From contig NZ_CP020104.1 in the NCBI RefSeq assembly GCF_002056795.1, forward strand, positions 5,527,501 through 5,591,500: a stretch of 64,000 nt of DNA, in the 5' to 3' direction. This stretch comes from Spirosoma aerolatum. Its GTDB lineage: Bacteria; Bacteroidota; Bacteroidia; Cytophagales; Spirosomataceae. Position numbers and translations under genes: made by a program. Shown in pieces: positions 55,645 to 64,000 of this stretch (its first letter is position 1; every line of letters starts with the position of its first letter). The notes beneath the pieces were generated by a model. It had not been told where the DNA came from. It saw only the letters and a program-made list of their open reading frames with translations, and did no database searches.

Positions 55645-57545
55645 CGCATTCTCTGGGTCCAGGTAGTAAGGGCCGTCCAGGCGGTATAAAGTAGGAAACC
55701 AATGGCATACATAACACCCCAGATTACCATCAGGGCATCGAACCAGCCGGGAGGCTTTTTGTAAGGCAACCCTCGCCCAAAACGCCAATTATCATACCAC
55801 TTGAAGGGGGTAAAAAAGACGGGCTCGTGCAAATCCCAGACCGAGCAGAGTGGAGCGTTAACTCCCGACACATCTATGATGCTGTTGACAGCCCGTCGGG
55901 CTGCTTCATTGGCTCCTTCCATCGTAGCCAGGTCGGTGTTGGTGCGCACATAGTCCGAAGCCAGAAAGAGATTTGATAAACCCGGTATGTAAGCGCTGGG
56001 CCGTTTAAACCAACTATTTACGGTATTGACCAGCAGTGGCTCGTGGTTGACCAGCACATCGCCCTTCTGCCCTTTCTGCCCCACCACCGAAGCCATTGGG
56101 TCATGTTTACTGGGTGTCACCTGCTCGTTCAGTGAGTGATCGAGAAAATATCCCCGGTAAACCATATCGTTTTCGCGAAAAGCTCCCTCTTTCATGTCAT
56201 CGCTGAGCACAATGGTGCCATCGACGTTCAGACTACGCTTCAACTGCGCCCACACCCGGTCGGCAATTTCATCAAAGGTTTGGCACTCTTTGGCTTTCAT
56301 GGCTGGCAGCCCCGGCAGATCCGGACTATCTGTAAGCCAGTCCGAGATATCGACAGATAGAATAGTCTTTACCCGACGGTTACCGCGCTTGCTGATATCA
56401 TAATCGTCCCAGAAAGGAAGCTGTGAGATGGATGTCAGCGCCCATTCGCTATCGACATAGATACAGTGCCCATGCACAACGTCAATAACCTGATTAAGAT
56501 AAAATTGAATGCCATTCATCCAGGCTACATCGGCCGCCAGATCGTCCAGGTATTGCAGACTACCAATGCTCTGCTTTAGTTCGTCGGATAGTACGGCGGC
56601 AGCCACCTCGACGGGCGTAGCCAGCAGGTAATAATCTCCTTTGGCAGGGGGATCGTAGGGAATACCCTTCTCCCAGTTCTGAATATCGACCGACTGAACG
56701 CTTCCATTCACGCAGTTGACTCGCTGCACCAGCGCACTTTTGAAAAACCGCACTCCTTTAGCGGTCAAATACTCTTCCCAGGGCTTTAGCCACTTTTCGC
56801 TCGTAGGGCCATTCAATACCCGGTCGGTATGCATCCCAGGGTTGGCGATATTGAACAGTAACTGAATAAAAATATCGCCCCCCGTTTTAGTACTGGCAAA
56901 TTTGGCATTAGCAGCCACCAGCGTTCGTGTTAGCCCTTCTACCAACAAGTGCCGATAAGCCTCGCTATGATGATCAGCTTCCATATACTGCCACCAGCCA
57001 ACTTTTTCATATTCCATATCACGCCGACGCTGGCAGGAAGTCATCAATTGCCAGACTTTCGTAGCAAAAAAGTGCGCTTCGCCGGGTAGCAGCCCCGTAT
57101 CGTGTGTATGCAGTACTTCCAGAGCCGCTTTCAAATCGGCCAGGGACTTCGGAAAGCTAACGATGGTGATGATCGGCTTTTTCCCATTTCGCAAAATACC
57201 CACCCGTGTCACATCGACCAGATTATCATACACACCCTGGGCGTTTTTCTTCCCATCTGGTGTTGTATAAGGGATTCGTTTCATGGTATCGGTAATGTGC
57301 CGATAGAAGCCCGGAAAGAATCGGAAGCCATGTTCGCCAGGTAACGCCTGAACATCGGCACCAGGCCCCGTTGAATGTTGACCATCAGGGTCATCTGGAG
57401 ACGAACCCGGTACATTTACACTGCGGGCTTTACCGCCCATGTAATACGGTTTTTTCTCGTATATATCGACAGAGAACCCACGTTCAACCAATTCGTGGGC
57501 TGCGCTCATCCCAGCCACCCCTCCACCTAATATAATGACCTTCAT
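55641..57545 (-). CDS. FAD-dependent oxidoreductase of the amine oxidase/phytoene desaturase type with C-terminal membrane helix
   Basis: 634 residues from the ATG at 57543-57545; the frame runs 11 codons higher without reason. The dinucleotide site VIILGGGVAGMSAAHEL opens the protein and FSVDIYEKKPYYMGGKARS follows, as in flavin desaturases. FFPGFYRHITDTM is a family feature, and GANEAARRAV near the end belongs to the second FAD-contact motif. A membrane helix lies near residues 605-625 (VIWGVMYAIGFLLY). The closest named types are squalene- and carotenoid-linked dehydrogenases. First gene of a three-gene operon. Confidence 0.85.
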   Translation of the reverse strand: MKVIILGGGVAGMSAAHELVERGFSVDIYEKKPYYMGGKARSVNVPGSSPDDPDGQHSTGPGADVQALPGEHGFRFFPGFYRHITDTMKRIPYTTPDGKKNAQGVYDNLVDVTRVGILRNGKKPIITIVSFPKSLADLKAALEVLHTHDTGLLPGEAHFFATKVWQLMTSCQRRRDMEYEKVGWWQYMEADHHSEAYRHLLVEGLTRTLVAANAKFASTKTGGDIFIQLLFNIANPGMHTDRVLNGPTSEKWLKPWEEYLTAKGVRFFKSALVQRVNCVNGSVQSVDIQNWEKGIPYDPPAKGDYYLLATPVEVAAAVLSDELKQSIGSLQYLDDLAADVAWMNGIQFYLNQVIDVVHGHCIYVDSEWALTSISQLPFWDDYDISKRGNRRVKTILSVDISDWLTDSPDLPGLPAMKAKECQTFDEIADRVWAQLKRSLNVDGTIVLSDDMKEGAFRENDMVYRGYFLDHSLNEQVTPSKHDPMASVVGQKGQKGDVLVNHEPLLVNTVNSWFKRPSAYIPGLSNLFLASDYVRTNTDLATMEGANEAARRAVNSIIDVSGVNAPLCSVWDLHEPVFFTPFKWYDNWRFGRGLPYKKPPGWFDALMVIWGVMYAIGFLLYTAWTALTTWTQRMR

Positions 57546-57831
57546 ACAGTTACAGTTCTGCAGTTGAATACCGACCAAGGTATAATTTTTCCAAACAAAT
57601 TAATACATATACGCTATAATAAATTATAAATGAGGCATTTCACGCAATAGTATCCTAACAATTCAACTATTTTCCTCTATCTGATTCTTTCTGGCCAGTT
57701 TACCATAGGAGTCAGAGGCTACAACAGTATCCTGTAGACCACCGATAGCAGTAATTACGTTTAGCTAGGTTCTTATTACAGATAAACAGGCCGTTGTGTA
57801 TCCCTTTATACGACCAGCTATTAGCTTACTT

Positions 57832-58599
57832 ATGAAATTAATTGCTACGCTCTTATTACCCCTGTGTGTAACTACTCAGATGGCGATTGGTCAACCCCTC
57901 GACTCAAAGGTGTATGCCTGGGCCGAATCGCCCGTCGTTAAAAAAGCGGCTTCGGAACAACGGGCGATTCTTGAGGGAAATACCCCTGATTTTAGCCACC
58001 TTGAAATCCACGCAACTACCTTACCTCCTCATCAGGTACCTCACCCAGCCCATAAACATGACGATGAAGAACTGATTATCATCAAAGAAGGGAAACTGAC
58101 TGTAACCATTGAGGGCAGAACAAAAACGCTTGGGGCAGGCAGTGTCGCTCTAATTATGCCCGGCGATGAACATGGCTTCGATAATAAAGAAGGGGTTCCG
58201 GCTACCTACTACGTCATGCGATATACGTCCCGACAACCTGCCGACCGGGAGCGGGGCCAGAAAGCAGGTGGCTCTTTCTGGATCGATTGGGATGAGGTTC
58301 CTTTTCAACCACACGATAAAGGAGGAATCCGGCGAATGTTCGATCGGGCAACAGCCATGTCCAAACGGTTCGAAATGCACGTAACTACGCTTCGTGAAGG
58401 CTTATGGAGCCATGCACCGCACACACACCGGGCGGCCGAAATCCTGCTGATGGTCGAGAACAAGGCTCAGGAAAGTATCAGCGGTAAACTTTACCCGTCG
58501 ACCAAAGGCGACTTGATTTTTCTGGAACCGAATGTGCCCCATGCCCTTCAGAACATGAGTCAGGGGAATTGTATATACTTTGCCTTTCAATTTGAGTAA
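57832..58599 (+). CDS. Exported bicupin protein
   Basis: 255 residues from the ATG at 57832; the frame opens 12 codons upstream without a signal-like start. The signal peptide ends AIG/Q. Cupin 1 has HPAHKHDDEELIII and GDEHGF, and cupin 2 has HAPHTHRAAEILLMVE and EPNVPHALQN, each giving the metal-binding His-His-Glu-His set. The two-cupin layout recalls ureidoglycine aminohydrolase and related enzymes, but export argues against that exact role. Divergent from the FAD gene. Confidence 0.85.
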   Translation: MKLIATLLLPLCVTTQMAIGQPLDSKVYAWAESPVVKKAASEQRAILEGNTPDFSHLEIHATTLPPHQVPHPAHKHDDEELIIIKEGKLTVTIEGRTKTLGAGSVALIMPGDEHGFDNKEGVPATYYVMRYTSRQPADRERGQKAGGSFWIDWDEVPFQPHDKGGIRRMFDRATAMSKRFEMHVTTLREGLWSHAPHTHRAAEILLMVENKAQESISGKLYPSTKGDLIFLEPNVPHALQNMSQGNCIYFAFQFE

Positions 58600-58923
58600 T
58601 ACGTTGTATACTACTTAAGGCTTCACAGGGCTTACATACCTTTCAGTAAAGATTGTAGGCAAATTAGCATAAGACTATATACATTTACAATTCCCATAAG
58701 TATATTAGTACGCCCAAGATAGACACTTACCCTCTTTTTGCTGATAACAGAAATAAGTTTACTTCTATACTTCTGTTAGTAATACCCGCTCTCAATCTGT
58801 TTTGGGAGATAGCCATGTCACTAAAGCATCCTGTTAAAATGTCCGTACGTTTCATCCAATTAAACCCGCTATCCAGGCACTTATTGACTATGTATCGCTT
58901 GGGTAGTACGAGTAGTAACGCTT
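58600..58923. other. Intergenic region before the CotH pair
   Basis: About 325 bases, richer in A+T than the genes on either side. No hairpin of note, no tRNA and no exact TAnnTTTG element was found. It likely carries the promoter of the first CotH gene, which I cannot place. Confidence 0.4.
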
Positions 58924-61900
58924 ATGAAAACAATTATCGCCCTCACCATCCTTTTTCTGTGTATCAACTTCTCCGCTGAAAGCCAGCAGCTCTATATCAA
59001 TGAGTTGATGGCCTCCAACCAGACCACCCTGGCCGACCCCACCGGCGCCTTCGAAGACTGGTTGGAGATCTATAACCCCAACTCCTTCTCGGTCAATATC
59101 GCTGGCTACTTCATCACCGACAACCTGGCCAACCCCACCAAATACCAGTTCGTGACCGGTTCCTCCAAAACCATTATTCCCGCCAATGGCTTTCTGCTGG
59201 TGTGGGCCAGCGGGGAGCCCAGCCGGGGAGCCGATCATCTTGGTTTCAGCCTGTCGGCCAATGGGGAGCAGTTGGGCTTGTATGGTCCAGACGGCACCAC
59301 GGTGGTGGATACGCTGAGTTTTGGGCCACAGCGGGCTGACATTTCCTGGGGTCGTCAGCCCAACGGCAGTGCCACCTGGCTGTATTTTCAGAAAGCCAAC
59401 AGCAGTCCAAAGGCATCTAACAACGGAAAAACTGGCTACGCTCAAGTGCTGGCGAGTCCAACTTTTTCACAGGCTGGAGGCTTTTATTCGACGGGCTTTA
59501 ATCTGGCTTTGACCGCATCCGATCCAACGGCAACGATCTATTATACACTGGATGGGTCCGACCCCGACCCAACGAACCCCAACTCGGTTACGTATACGTA
59601 TAAAAACAGTTATATCGAACAACCGGGCCAATCCACTGGTCCGCTACTGACAGGCTCCTATCAAACCTTCCCTTATTCCACAACGATAGCGATTACCAAC
59701 CGAACCAGCTCACCTAATAAAGTATCCGTCAAATCATCGACCTGGAATTATACACCCACCTATTTTCCCACAAGTTCAGTTTTTAAAGGCACTGTGGTAC
59801 GGGCTGTTGTATATAAACCCAATGCGATTCCCAGTGATATTGTCACGCAAACCTACTTCGTCTCGCCTACACTTCCCCGGTATAACATACCCGTTGTTTC
59901 GGTATCCTTGAATGAGAAGCACCTGTTCGATTACAACACGGGTATTTATACAGCTGGTAAAACGTTCGATACCTGGCGGGCAGCCAATCCCAGTGCAGGT
60001 ACTTCGTACTGCACAACTGGAAATTTTTTCAATGAAGGTGATGATTGGGAACGACCAGGCAATGTCGAATTCTTTATCAATAACGCTTCGGTTATCAACC
60101 AGCCAATAGGCTTGCGAACGCATGGCGGTTGCTCCCGCTCAGTCCCCCGGAAAAGCGTTCGTCTGTATGGCAGTAGTGACTTCGACTATCCTTTTTTCGA
60201 CAATCGGCCAACCAGTGTTGTTTACGACCGGCTTCTGCTCCGTAATGGTGGTAATGATTGGGATTATACCACACTGATTGATGCGTTTGGGCAAACGATG
60301 GTTCGGCATCTTCCCTTCGACACGCAATCGAACCGTCCTGTGGCCCTGTTTTTTAACGGTGAATATTGGGGCGTCTCCAATCTTTACGAACGTTACGATC
60401 GATTCTATATCAACCAGAACTATGGCGTAGCTACCGATAGTGTCGATATGGTGGAAGTATCGCAATATAACTACGAGCCTACCGAGGGCGACCTAACCAA
60501 CTTTACCGCTCTGAAGAACTACTTCATGAATACCAGCCCGGTCAATTACACCTATGTGCAAACCCTGATGGATGTAGAGAGCTTCGCCGATTATCAGATG
60601 TCGGAGATTTACGTTGCCAATACCGACTGGCCCCACAATAATCTCTCGATGTGGCGTAAACGAACCAGTCAATATATACCCAATGCTCCTCGCGGACACG
60701 ATGGCCGGTGGCGCTGGATGATTCGGGATCTCGACTGGGGAATAACCGGGCAGAATTATGCGCAGAAAAACCTATTTCCAACGGCGCTGGATACGGGTCT
60801 GGATGCTGAATTCACAGTTTATTTACGACGATTGCTTGCTATACCAGCCTTTAAAACCTATTTCATCAACCGCTTTGCCGACCTGCTCAACACCACCTTT
60901 AACCCCACCCGAACCACAGCTCTGCTTACCTCCATGCAACAGCAGTACCAGCCCAACATGGCGGAGCACTTTGACCGATGGGTGACGAACACCAGTTATA
61001 GCGACTGGCTGGGGAATATCGGAAATATGATGAATTTTTTACAGGTTCGTCCCGATTCCGTCCGAAAGCATATACGACAGCAATTCAGCCTGAGTGCCAA
61101 CCGTAGCCTGACCCTCAACGTCTCCGACACCACACGAGGCTACGTCAAAGTCAACTCCATCTCCATCCTGCCCACTACCGTAGGCGTGCCCCAGCAACCC
61201 TACCCATGGACAGGTACCTACTTCCAGGGAAACACCATTACCATCACCGCCAGAGCAAAACCCGGATACAAGTTCGTCCGATGGACCGAAGCCAATACCA
61301 CCATCTCCACCGACTCCCTATACGCCTTCAACCCAACCTCCAACCGGAGCATCACCGCCGTTTTCGACCTGGATGAGTCCTTCAACTCCTTCCCGGCAGC
61401 CTACTCCCTGGCCACCTGCGACTACCAGCTCTCCAACTGGCCAGCAACAGCTCCGCCAGCCACCTACCCCCCAAACATGGTTTTCGTTTCCATGAACCAG
61501 GAAGATCCAACCCTGTCGGCCACCATCTCCAACACCGTCACCGGCGCCTACAACCTCACCAGCCGTACCCGCATCAACGGACTCAATGAGAACGGTTTCT
61601 CCTTCATCAACACCGGCAACAGCAATACCAATCCGGGCTATGTGGCCTCCACCCTGGGCGGGGCCCTGCTGGCCATCCGTACCAGTGGCCTCAACCAGGC
61701 CTATGTCCAGTGGACGGGGGGTACGGTGACCCCCAATGTGAAGCAGTACCGCATCCGGCTGCGCTACCGGGTGGGCGACTCCGGTCCCTTCACCGATCTG
61801 CTGGACAGCCAGAACAACCCCGTCGAGTATGTACGCAGTGCCACGGCGGGCGATAGCCAGGTGCTGGGTCCGGTGGCTCTGCCCGCCAGTGTGCTCAACA

Positions 61901-62214
61901 AGCCCTATGTTCAGTTGTTGTGGCAGTACTACTGGACGGGAGTAGGCAGCAATGCCCGGGATGAGCTGCGGATCGATGAGATTATCATATCGCGGGGGGC
62001 TTGTCAGAGTTTGGCATCGGGTTTGTGGTCGTCGGCCTCCACCTGGAGTTGTGGTCGGGTGCCCACCTTATGCGATGTGGTACAGCTTCAGGAGGGGCAT
62101 GTTGTGAACATTTCGGTTGCTAATGCAACGGCAAAACGAGTAGAGTTCGGTACGGGTGCCCAGCTAATATATAGCAATGCAACAGCCTCATTATTTATTC
62201 AGGGAGGAAATTAA
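58924..62214 (+). CDS. Exported CotH-family protein with lamin-tail, chitobiase-like and InlB-like domains (CotH-1)
   Basis: 1096 residues with a signal peptide (ends SAES). A lamin-tail domain covers about 22-150 (LYINELMASNQTT, FEDWLEIYNPNS). A chitobiase C-terminal-like domain with TIYYTLDGSDPDPT follows at about 178-330. The CotH kinase-like domain (about 325-720) has FFNGEYWGVSNLYERYD and MIRDLDWGI. An InlB B-repeat-like unit (about 735-820, PGYKFVRWTEA) and a C-terminal beta region with WSSASTWSCGRVP close it. CotH proteins are secreted kinases or host-interaction factors; here a surface role is likely. No type IX sorting signal is obvious. The first 155 codons are duplicated in the next gene. 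Confidence 0.88.
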   Translation: MKTIIALTILFLCINFSAESQQLYINELMASNQTTLADPTGAFEDWLEIYNPNSFSVNIAGYFITDNLANPTKYQFVTGSSKTIIPANGFLLVWASGEPSRGADHLGFSLSANGEQLGLYGPDGTTVVDTLSFGPQRADISWGRQPNGSATWLYFQKANSSPKASNNGKTGYAQVLASPTFSQAGGFYSTGFNLALTASDPTATIYYTLDGSDPDPTNPNSVTYTYKNSYIEQPGQSTGPLLTGSYQTFPYSTTIAITNRTSSPNKVSVKSSTWNYTPTYFPTSSVFKGTVVRAVVYKPNAIPSDIVTQTYFVSPTLPRYNIPVVSVSLNEKHLFDYNTGIYTAGKTFDTWRAANPSAGTSYCTTGNFFNEGDDWERPGNVEFFINNASVINQPIGLRTHGGCSRSVPRKSVRLYGSSDFDYPFFDNRPTSVVYDRLLLRNGGNDWDYTTLIDAFGQTMVRHLPFDTQSNRPVALFFNGEYWGVSNLYERYDRFYINQNYGVATDSVDMVEVSQYNYEPTEGDLTNFTALKNYFMNTSPVNYTYVQTLMDVESFADYQMSEIYVANTDWPHNNLSMWRKRTSQYIPNAPRGHDGRWRWMIRDLDWGITGQNYAQKNLFPTALDTGLDAEFTVYLRRLLAIPAFKTYFINRFADLLNTTFNPTRTTALLTSMQQQYQPNMAEHFDRWVTNTSYSDWLGNIGNMMNFLQVRPDSVRKHIRQQFSLSANRSLTLNVSDTTRGYVKVNSISILPTTVGVPQQPYPWTGTYFQGNTITITARAKPGYKFVRWTEANTTISTDSLYAFNPTSNRSITAVFDLDESFNSFPAAYSLATCDYQLSNWPATAPPATYPPNMVFVSMNQEDPTLSATISNTVTGAYNLTSRTRINGLNENGFSFINTGNSNTNPGYVASTLGGALLAIRTSGLNQAYVQWTGGTVTPNVKQYRIRLRYRVGDSGPFTDLLDSQNNPVEYVRSATAGDSQVLGPVALPASVLNKPYVQLLWQYYWTGVGSNARDELRIDEIIISRGACQSLASGLWSSASTWSCGRVPTLCDVVQLQEGHVVNISVANATAKRVEFGTGAQLIYSNATASLFIQGGN
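58987..59452 (+). repeat. Direct repeat, copy 1 (lamin-tail coding segment)
   Basis: 466 bases identical to 62455-62920 except for one synonymous C/T difference at 59439. It codes for the lamin-tail domain of CotH-1. Upstream and downstream sequence diverges at once. Confidence 0.95.
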
Positions 62215-62346
62215 GCGTCGCCATACTGAAATTTAGCCAGAAACCCCTCCTTAAGCGAGTCCTATTTCTCTATATTTGTAAATCATAAGTTAGTAATATG
62301 TAAATATACATTAATTTATCATTTATTAGTATGGTATAATTATTGC

Positions 62347-62389
62347 CTTCATCATGGCTGAAAGATATCCACACTTTCAACCATGATGA
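62347..62389 (+). promoter_or_regulatory. Hairpin covering the start codon of CotH-2
   Basis: A 17-bp inverted repeat (62347-62363 with 62373-62389) with one wobble-compatible mismatch and a 9-base loop. The right arm contains the ATG at 62382 and the next codon, so the folded RNA would hide the translation start. Confidence 0.55.
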
Positions 62390-64000
62390 AGCACCATATT
62401 ATTCTCACAACTCTATGCCTGTTTATAGGTATATCCTTTTCGGCCCAAAGTCAACAGCTCTATATCAATGAGTTGATGGCCTCCAACCAGACCACCCTGG
62501 CCGACCCCACCGGCGCCTTCGAAGACTGGTTGGAGATCTATAACCCCAACTCCTTCTCGGTCAATATCGCTGGCTACTTCATCACCGACAACCTGGCCAA
62601 CCCCACCAAATACCAGTTCGTGACCGGTTCCTCCAAAACCATTATTCCCGCCAATGGCTTTCTGCTGGTGTGGGCCAGCGGGGAGCCCAGCCGGGGAGCC
62701 GATCATCTTGGTTTCAGCCTGTCGGCCAATGGGGAGCAGTTGGGCTTGTATGGTCCAGACGGCACCACGGTGGTGGATACGCTGAGTTTTGGGCCACAGC
62801 GGGCTGACATTTCCTGGGGTCGTCAGCCCAACGGCAGTGCCACCTGGCTGTATTTTCAGAAAGCCAACAGCAGTCCAAAGGCATCTAACAACGGAAAAAC
62901 TGGCTATGCTCAAGTGCTGGACCCACCTGTCTTTTCACATACAGGAGGGTTTTACAGCACCGGATTTGCGTTAAGTCTGAGTTCGCCCGATCCGACCGTA
63001 ACCATCTACTACACACTGGATGGGTCCGACCCCGATCCGACCAAACCGAACGCGGTCAGCTTTACCTATAAGAATAGTTACCCACAGCAACCAGGCCAAC
63101 CCTACGGCCCTACCTTAACCGAAACATACCGAACTTTTCCCTATTCCACTACACTGGCTATCTCTGACCGTAGTAATGCTGCGAACAAACTATCCATAAA
63201 GTCCTCAACAGCCTCTTCCTCGGCCTCCTACGTTCCTACAAGTCCGGTTTTCAAAGGAACCGTAGTACGCGCATTGGCCTACAAAGCCAACGCTTTACCC
63301 AGTGATATTGTCACGCAAACCTACTTCGTCTCGCCTACGCTCCCCCGGTATAACATACCCGTTGTTACTCTGGCACTGACCGAGAAGCACCTGTTCGATT
63401 ATAACACGGGTATTTATACAGCCGGTAAAACCTTCGATAACTGGCGAGCCGCCAATCCCAATGCTGGCACCGGATTTTGTACGACGGCCAATTTCGATAA
63501 CGAAGGCGATGATTGGGAACGACCAGGAAATGCCGAAATTTTTGTCGATAATCGTTCGGTCAGCAATCAGCTTGTGGGCCTGCGCATTAATGGGGGATGT
63601 TCTCGCTCGGTTCCCCGCAAGAGCCTTCGGGTTTATGGAAGCAGTGACTTCGAATACCCTTTCTTCGACAACCGTCCGCCCTCCTTGTTTTACAACCGAC
63701 TCCTGCTTCGTAACGGCGGCAACGATTGGGATTATACCACACTGATTGATGCATTTGGGCAAACAATGGTTCGGCATCTGAAATTTGATACACAATCGAA
63801 CCGTCCTGCTGCGCTTTTCCTAAACGGTGAATACTGGGGGGTTCATACACTATATGAACGCTACGATCGGTTCTATATCAATCGCAATTATGGCGTAGAT
63901 GCCGATAGTGTGGATATGGTAGAGATTGCGAACGGCTTCTCGGCATCTGAGGGGACCCTAACGAGCTTCTCGGCCTTAAATAGCTACATGACCAACACCA
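62382..64000 (+). CDS. CotH-family exported protein (CotH-2), partial, runs off the window
   Basis: 539 codons to the window edge. The signal peptide is distinct from CotH-1 (MMKHHIILTTLCLF and ends SAQS), then the lamin-tail domain is almost identical at the DNA level. The chitobiase-like part (TIYYTLDGSDPDPT) and the start of the CotH domain (FLNGEYWGVHTLYERYD) follow with visibly lower identity, roughly three residues in four by eye. The order and spacing of domains match CotH-1, so this is a tandem paralogue. The 3' end lies beyond 64000. Confidence 0.88.
62455..62920 (+). repeat. Direct repeat, copy 2 (lamin-tail coding segment)
   Basis: The second copy of the 466-base segment, offset by 3468 bases, coding for the lamin-tail domain of CotH-2. 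One synonymous difference (62907). Confidence 0.95.

Noticed and set aside
58888..59445. 185-codon minus-strand frame opposite the CotH lamin-tail segment, repeated at 62413-62913
   Set aside because: Identical in both copies only because the DNA is duplicated. The plus-strand frame has a signal peptide and known domains.

Overview
The window comes from a Gram-negative member of the Bacteroidota, most likely Cytophagales close to Spirosoma. This rests on a SusC/SusD pair, a PorT-type barrel, exported CotH/lamin-tail proteins, many lipoproteins, the near absence of Shine-Dalgarno sites, and promoter -7 elements of the TAnnTTTG type. No rRNA, tRNA, CRISPR array, transposase or phage gene was seen.

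Layout. 1-9.3 kb: rsmA (truncated by the window edge), a TlpA-like thioredoxin, a SusD/SusC outer-membrane uptake pair, an OmpA-domain protein and endonuclease III. 9.3-24 kb: envelope upkeep genes, namely two AsmA/DUF748-like proteins, a GH3-plus-serine-hydrolase fusion overlapping a DinB gene, a PorT-like barrel, an ECF sigma factor with a membrane partner, an exported pentapeptide-repeat protein and a large Ig-like lipoprotein.

24.2-33 kb is the most unusual part. Five same-strand genes encode a lipoprotein with a vWA-like motif, a small three-helix membrane protein, a tubulin/FtsZ-like GTPase, a large actin/Hsp70-fold ATPase, and an anchored coiled-coil protein. Each of the four gaps between these genes is filled by a long, nearly perfect inverted repeat of unrelated sequence. 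The set reads as an envelope-linked two-filament or two-NTPase machine. I infer this from motifs; no function is established.

33-42 kb: a metallophosphoesterase lipoprotein, a retropepsin-like lipoprotein, an Ig/WG-repeat membrane protein, and a four-gene operon of exported proteins. 42-58 kb: a hybrid histidine kinase with HPt, a DsbA-like protein divergent from an HxlR regulator, a zinc metallopeptidase, an old yellow enzyme, an SDR, and a three-gene operon (FAD oxidoreductase, membrane protein resembling Pyr4/PaxB terpene cyclases, sensor kinase). 58-64 kb: a bicupin and two tandem CotH proteins whose first coding segment is a 466-bp almost identical duplication; the second gene runs off the window.

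Two window-wide patterns stand out. Long gene-specific hairpins (14-39 bp stems) sit at 3' ends and between genes. A family of octamer repeats (CGCTCTTT/CACTCTTT type) recurs at four loci.
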